A DNA stretch of 64,000 nt from NCBI GenBank assembly GCA_006384855.1, contig VCJN01002477.1, positions 177,200 through 241,199 on the forward strand, in the 5' to 3' direction. The translations under genes were made by a program, and so were the position numbers. Source of the stretch: Tetraselmis striata. Lineage: Eukaryota > Chlorophyta > Chlorodendrophyceae > Chlorodendrales > Chlorodendraceae. How positions within the stretch are numbered: position 1 is the stretch's first letter; the number at the start of each line of letters is the position of its first letter. Shown here piece by piece: positions 60,272-64,000 of this stretch. The notes below the pieces were generated by a model. It was not told the origin of the DNA. It searched no databases and saw nothing but the letters and a program-made list of their open reading frames with translations.

Positions 60272-60930
60272 GCCCTGACCGAGAGCGAAGTGAAGCTCGC
60301 GTCGTTCGACACTTTCCGCCGGACTTGGAAGGAAGATTTCCCGGATGTCACCACGCCATAGGTGAAGCGATTCACCCACTATCCCCTTTGCGCGGCGGGC
60401 AAAGCGCTCAAAGACCAAGCTCGCGAGATTTGCACGAAGGACATGAGACGCCAGAGGAACGTCAAGTGCACCGTCAACATCAGCAACTCGTGAGGCGCCA
60501 GGTCAGAGCCGAGCAAAAGGTCGTCCACCTCGAGAGAGTGCGCAAGGAACGAAGGGATATGAACAACGCCGTCTTCCAGTCACGCCGTGGCCATGGAAAC
60601 TACTTCTTCTTCGAAATTGATAGCATGGACTCCGCGAAGACCATGCTGCCTCACTGGGTTCGCATCCCCAAGACACTGAAGCCTGACACGCTCCTCAAGT
60701 ACGACCACCTCACCTGTGTGAAGTACGACGGCTACCGCCCGGACCATCTACTACTACACCAACACCATCCCCCACAATTCGTCCACGACTTGCACTCAAA
60801 TATGGATCACGATCATGAAGGTGAGCTCGGTAGCCTCCCGACAGATTCGCCGTGGTTGTCCAGTGGCCGTGGTCTGATGAAATCTGATTTGCGATGTGTG
60901 AGGTACAGTAATGCCTTAATGCAATGAGAG
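60272..60930 (+). pseudogene. decayed protein-coding fragment, possibly transposase-like
   Basis: Plus-strand frames interrupted by stops read LASFDTFRRTWKEDFPDV, RFTHYPLCAAGKALKDQA, VFQSRRGHGNYFFFEIDSMD and IYYYTNTIPHNS. The F..W...FP.V...RF..C..C pattern recalls an uncharacterised eukaryotic transposase-like family, but I cannot name it. It lies next to the LTR of the Ty3 element and ends in it. Confidence 0.35.
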
Positions 60931-61297
60931 GCAAGAAGACAAAGGTTGTGAGGAAACAATATCGAATGTTACAGAATCATCAGCTGGTCCAACTATTTAT
61001 CGGCAGTCAGCAGCACAGAGGAAGAGCAGCGGCAGGGCAGTTCAGCGGTCAGCCTTGGGCATTGTGGAGATATGGCATCGGGGAATGTCAGTAGCAGCAT
61101 CGGGGAATGTCAGTAGCAGCATCGGGGAATGTTAGTAGTAGAATTGGTGATTGGGCTTGATAATGATAAATGGTATGCGTACATGTTACAGTACGAGTTA
61201 CAGAAGTACGGCAGGTAGTGATATGATATAGGAAATGATAATAATATGAGATAAGTGGTTATGTGGGTATAGTGCAGGGTTAGGTGTAGTCCTAACA
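60897..61297 (-). repeat. 3' LTR of the Ty3-type element
   Basis: On the minus strand it begins TGTTAGGACTACACC directly after a purine tract (GTGAGGGGAAGGAA), the polypurine tract expected next to a 3' LTR. It ends near CTCACA at about 60,897 (TG...CA ends). It includes three tandem copies of a 21-bp unit (GCATCGGGGAATGTCAGTA) at 61,077-61,140. No 5' LTR is present in the window. Confidence 0.65.
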
Positions 61298-63357
61298 TTC
61301 CTTCCCCTCACGGAGAAAACTAGCTACGGTATTTTCAATGGGAAGCGGGCCGGATACTTGGAATGCAAGTTGCGGTAGTGTGGTGTATGGAATATGTCAC
61401 GCAGGGGCTGAGATTTGTCCGCATATAGGTGTAGCATGTCAACACGACGAAGATTTTGATATGGTTCCCATGAATCATGGGATCCGTCATAGCCTTGCCA
61501 ACGGACTAGGAACAGAAGCGCATGGCCGCGGGAGTAGTCAAGGTTATCGTTGTTATATTCGATACGGTGGTTGAGGATTTGATCTGTGATAATTTCATCC
61601 GCAGGTAGAGCAGTTCGACCAGGGACAGTGTCGGGTGGAACATCAGGGGAGTGACAGCGACGAAGGCGGGATATGTGAAACACAGGGTGGCATTCCATTG
61701 TGTGGGGTAAACGTATGTGGTAAGCTTGAGGTGAAATCTTACGAACAATGGGATAAGGGCCAATAAAACGTTGACGGAATTTTTAGTTGGTTGGTTTCGT
61801 AACAGAAGGTGTTCAGTGGACAACCATACCTTATCACCCTCAAAAAATTCTTCCGGTCGGGTACGGTTGTTTGCATAAGCTTTTTGGTATTCGTCGGCTA
61901 ATTTCAGTTGTTCGGTTATAAGGGCATGCGTATCATGTATAGTATGTAAGAGGTCAAGGTGTGGTTGGTTTATATTCAGGGTTTGGCGCAAGAGACTGGC
62001 AGGGGTTAACGGGTTTAGGCCATACACGGCTTCAAAGGGAGTGTGATTTGTGGCGGAGTGGGTGGAGTTATTATATGAGAATTCAGCAAGAGATAGGGCA
62101 TTCAGCCAGTCATCATGATTTTTATGCACAAAAGCGCGAAGTATTTGTTCAACAGTGCGGTGGGTACGTTCAGTTTGACCGTCAGTTTTAGGGTGGTATG
62201 AAGATGATATGTTTAACTTGGTTTTGAGAGAGCGGAATAACGATTGCCAAAATGCGGAGGTAAAACGGGGATCACGGTCGGAAATAATAGTACGGCACAG
62301 GCCGTGATGGCGGTAGATGTTATTTAGAAACAGTTTGGCCAATTGGGGAGCGTCAATAGACATGTTGCAGGGAATAAAGTGGGCTTGTTTAGAAAAGGTG
62401 CAGACAAAGGTTGCAATAGCATCATAGCCGTTTTGCAAAGGGAGGCGTGTTATAAAATCCATTGAAATAATCTCCCAAGGTCGAGAGGCTTCTGGTAATG
62501 GAGATAATATACCATGTGGTTTTTGGGTAGAAGCTTTAATGCGTTGACATGTGGAACAATGTTTGCAGTATTGTTGTATATCTTTGTTCATGCGTGGCCA
62601 CCAGAACGTTTTCGAAATATTGAGTAAAGTGCGTCGGGCGTCCGGGTGTCCAGCAGTATCATGATATTCGTGTATGATAGAGTCCATGATTAGTTTATCG
62701 GCAGCGGGTATGCAGATTTTATCAGCCATCCAATAAAGGTTATCGGTAGGGTCAAAGGTGACACCGACAGGTATGCGGGGGCCTGAATAATTTGTATCAA
62801 TGCTATAGCCGTGGCGAATGCGGTTAAGCAATGAGGGGTCGACTTGTAAGTGACACATAGACGAGAGAAAGTCATGTTTATCTTCTAGTTCGGAGTCAAG
62901 TAAGCTTTTCTCAGCGGCGAGGACATCATGTTTAAGATCGGGCCGGCGGGATAGGGCGTCGGCTTCATTTTGACTACCTTTGCGGTAAAGTATTGACAGA
63001 ATAGTTTTTTGAGTGCGGGGTGAGATGGCAAGGTAAGGTGGAAATGTCAGAGAGCCAGGGCGTGGCGGCGGCCGAGGGCATCTTGAGTTGGTAAATGACG
63101 TAAGGTGGCATGATCGGTGATCACTGTAATTTTTGGCAGCACCCTTCGATATAGCAGCGCTATTTCTTTAAGCGCGCAGACAACACCTAATAGTTCTTGG
63201 TCATATGTAGGATAATTTGTGTGAGCAGGTTGTAGTATTTTGGCAAAGTAAGCGCAAGGGCGTAACTTGTTGGAATCGTCTTGTTGTAAAAGAACCGCGC
63301 CTAAGGCGTATTTACTGGCATCCGTGGATATGACGAATTCCGCGTCAGGGCCGGTTT
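61298..63357 (-). mobile_element. Ty3 chromovirus pol fragment (RNase H, integrase, chromodomain)
   Basis: Minus strand, in order: RNase H (about 63,340-63,040; FVISTDASKYALGAVLLQQ, YDQELLGVVCALKE, ITDHATLRHL), then integrase from about 62,860. The integrase has an HHCC zinc finger (HEYHDTAGH with CKHCSTC), a D-D-E core (ISMDFITRLP, IISDRDPRF, TDGQTERTHR) and GPY/F (RFIGPYPIVRK). A chromodomain follows (LLFLVRWQGYDGSHDSWEPY) and ends at 61,324. Frame breaks lie near 63.03 and 61.79 kb. Everything upstream of RNase H is missing: the similarity stops at about 63,357. The fragment is clearly more AT-rich than the host genes, suggesting a recent or foreign origin. Inactive. Confidence 0.9.
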
Positions 63358-63549
63358 AACAGTAATGCAACCTATTTTGCCCCGAGGCACGCGGTGCATT
63401 GTGGTTAGGTCTAAATTAGGGTTTGGGGGCAGCAGTGGTATTGAAAGCTAATATGATGCCGGTTGGTTCATTTGTGCCAAGTCGGGGAAACCAATTCCGT
63501 CCAACAGGGACGAAATTCAAAAGGAGTGAAGGAAACGGGATGGTTACAA

Positions 63550-63680
63550 GAAGTTTGCGCCACCGGGGGCTGAAAACTCTGTCCAAACTGGGACAAAAAA
63601 GAGCGGGGGGCCGTGATGGCTACCAAGTAGTTTGTGCCGTCCGGGGCTGAAACTCTGTCCAAAGCCGGGACAAAACATAT
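63550..63680. repeat. tandem duplication of about 70 bp
   Basis: Two units containing GGGGCTGAAA, CTCTGTCCAAA and GGGACAAAA (63,553-63,600 and 63,628-63,675). They sit in sequence beyond the broken end of the Ty3 element. Origin unknown. Confidence 0.75.
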
Positions 63681-63689
63681 GAGCGGCTA

Positions 63690-64000
63690 AATTTTGCGGA
63701 ATTGTACTACATATCCTCATCTTCGATCAACATAATCCCCCTCGGCGCTCGCTGCCTGTCTGCCTCCTCTTCTCCGCCGCAGCACGCTCTTCCAGCTCCT
63801 CTAACTCGGTCATTGGACGGGTAGACCCGGCCACTTCTCGAAGTCACTTGGACGCAGTTGTTGAGTCTCGTCCCATGGCTTCTCTTGAACCATGAGTCAT
63901 CCTGGACTTCATCCCAGCGATTTGCGTCTTCTGGTTGTCAATGAGGATCATCTTCAAGTTCCTGTGTGTGAACGAGTAGCTATGATCCATATGGTCACCA
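63690..64000. other. window end, nothing recognised
   Basis: No domain, RNA gene or element end could be supported in the last 300 bases. Confidence 0.4.

Overview
The window is nuclear DNA from a GC-rich, intron-rich eukaryote, most likely a unicellular green alga (chlorophyte). Evidence: cytosolic ribosomal protein S20 and an NBAS/MIP2-type ER-tethering protein are split by many short GT-AG introns; a TGTAA motif, the usual chlorophyte poly(A) signal, lies 70-180 nt after the stop codon of four genes; algal AP2 and DUF7164-type proteins are present; and tyrosine-recombinase retroelements like those of Volvox and Chlamydomonas occur. Species and gene assignments rest on motif recognition only; no database search was possible.

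Left part (1-35 kb) is gene territory. 1-2.6 kb holds nothing I can support. 2.8-9.3 kb (minus) carries chromatin-reader exons: a PHIP/BRWD-like cryptic Tudor region, an NSD/EDM2-like PHD array, and three AP2 domains. All junctions I could place are in phase, giving one 11-exon, 1,038-residue model. 10.7-12.3 kb (plus) is a four-exon secreted DUF7164-like protein. 15.6-30.7 kb (minus) is a very large NBAS/MIP2 (Sec39-domain) gene with more than 20 exons. It is divergent from RPS20 (31.7-32.3 kb, plus). 33.7-34.7 kb (minus) is a three-exon cold-shock-domain protein with an organelle-targeting-like N-terminus.

Right part (35-64 kb) is mostly transposable-element debris. It holds at least three degraded fragments of DIRS/Kangaroo-type retroelements (RNase H near 36 kb, reverse transcriptase near 40.5 kb, and a larger RT-RNase H-methyltransferase-recombinase copy at 43.5-46.4 kb). 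The larger copy may pair with a gag-like block at 52.3-54.5 kb, between 155-bp direct repeats at 43.3 and 54.6 kb. A possible DDE-type transposase and tRNA-derived SINE-like repeats sit inside that interval. One intact host-type gene, a seven-exon alpha/beta hydrolase, lies at 56.3-57.9 kb. After it come a hAT remnant, a minisatellite, and a 5'-truncated, AT-richer Ty3 chromovirus with its 3' LTR.

A genome-wide quirk is the abundance of G or C homopolymers of 16-31 nt. Several begin directly behind a 5' splice site, so the intron starts GT(N0-6)C16-26.
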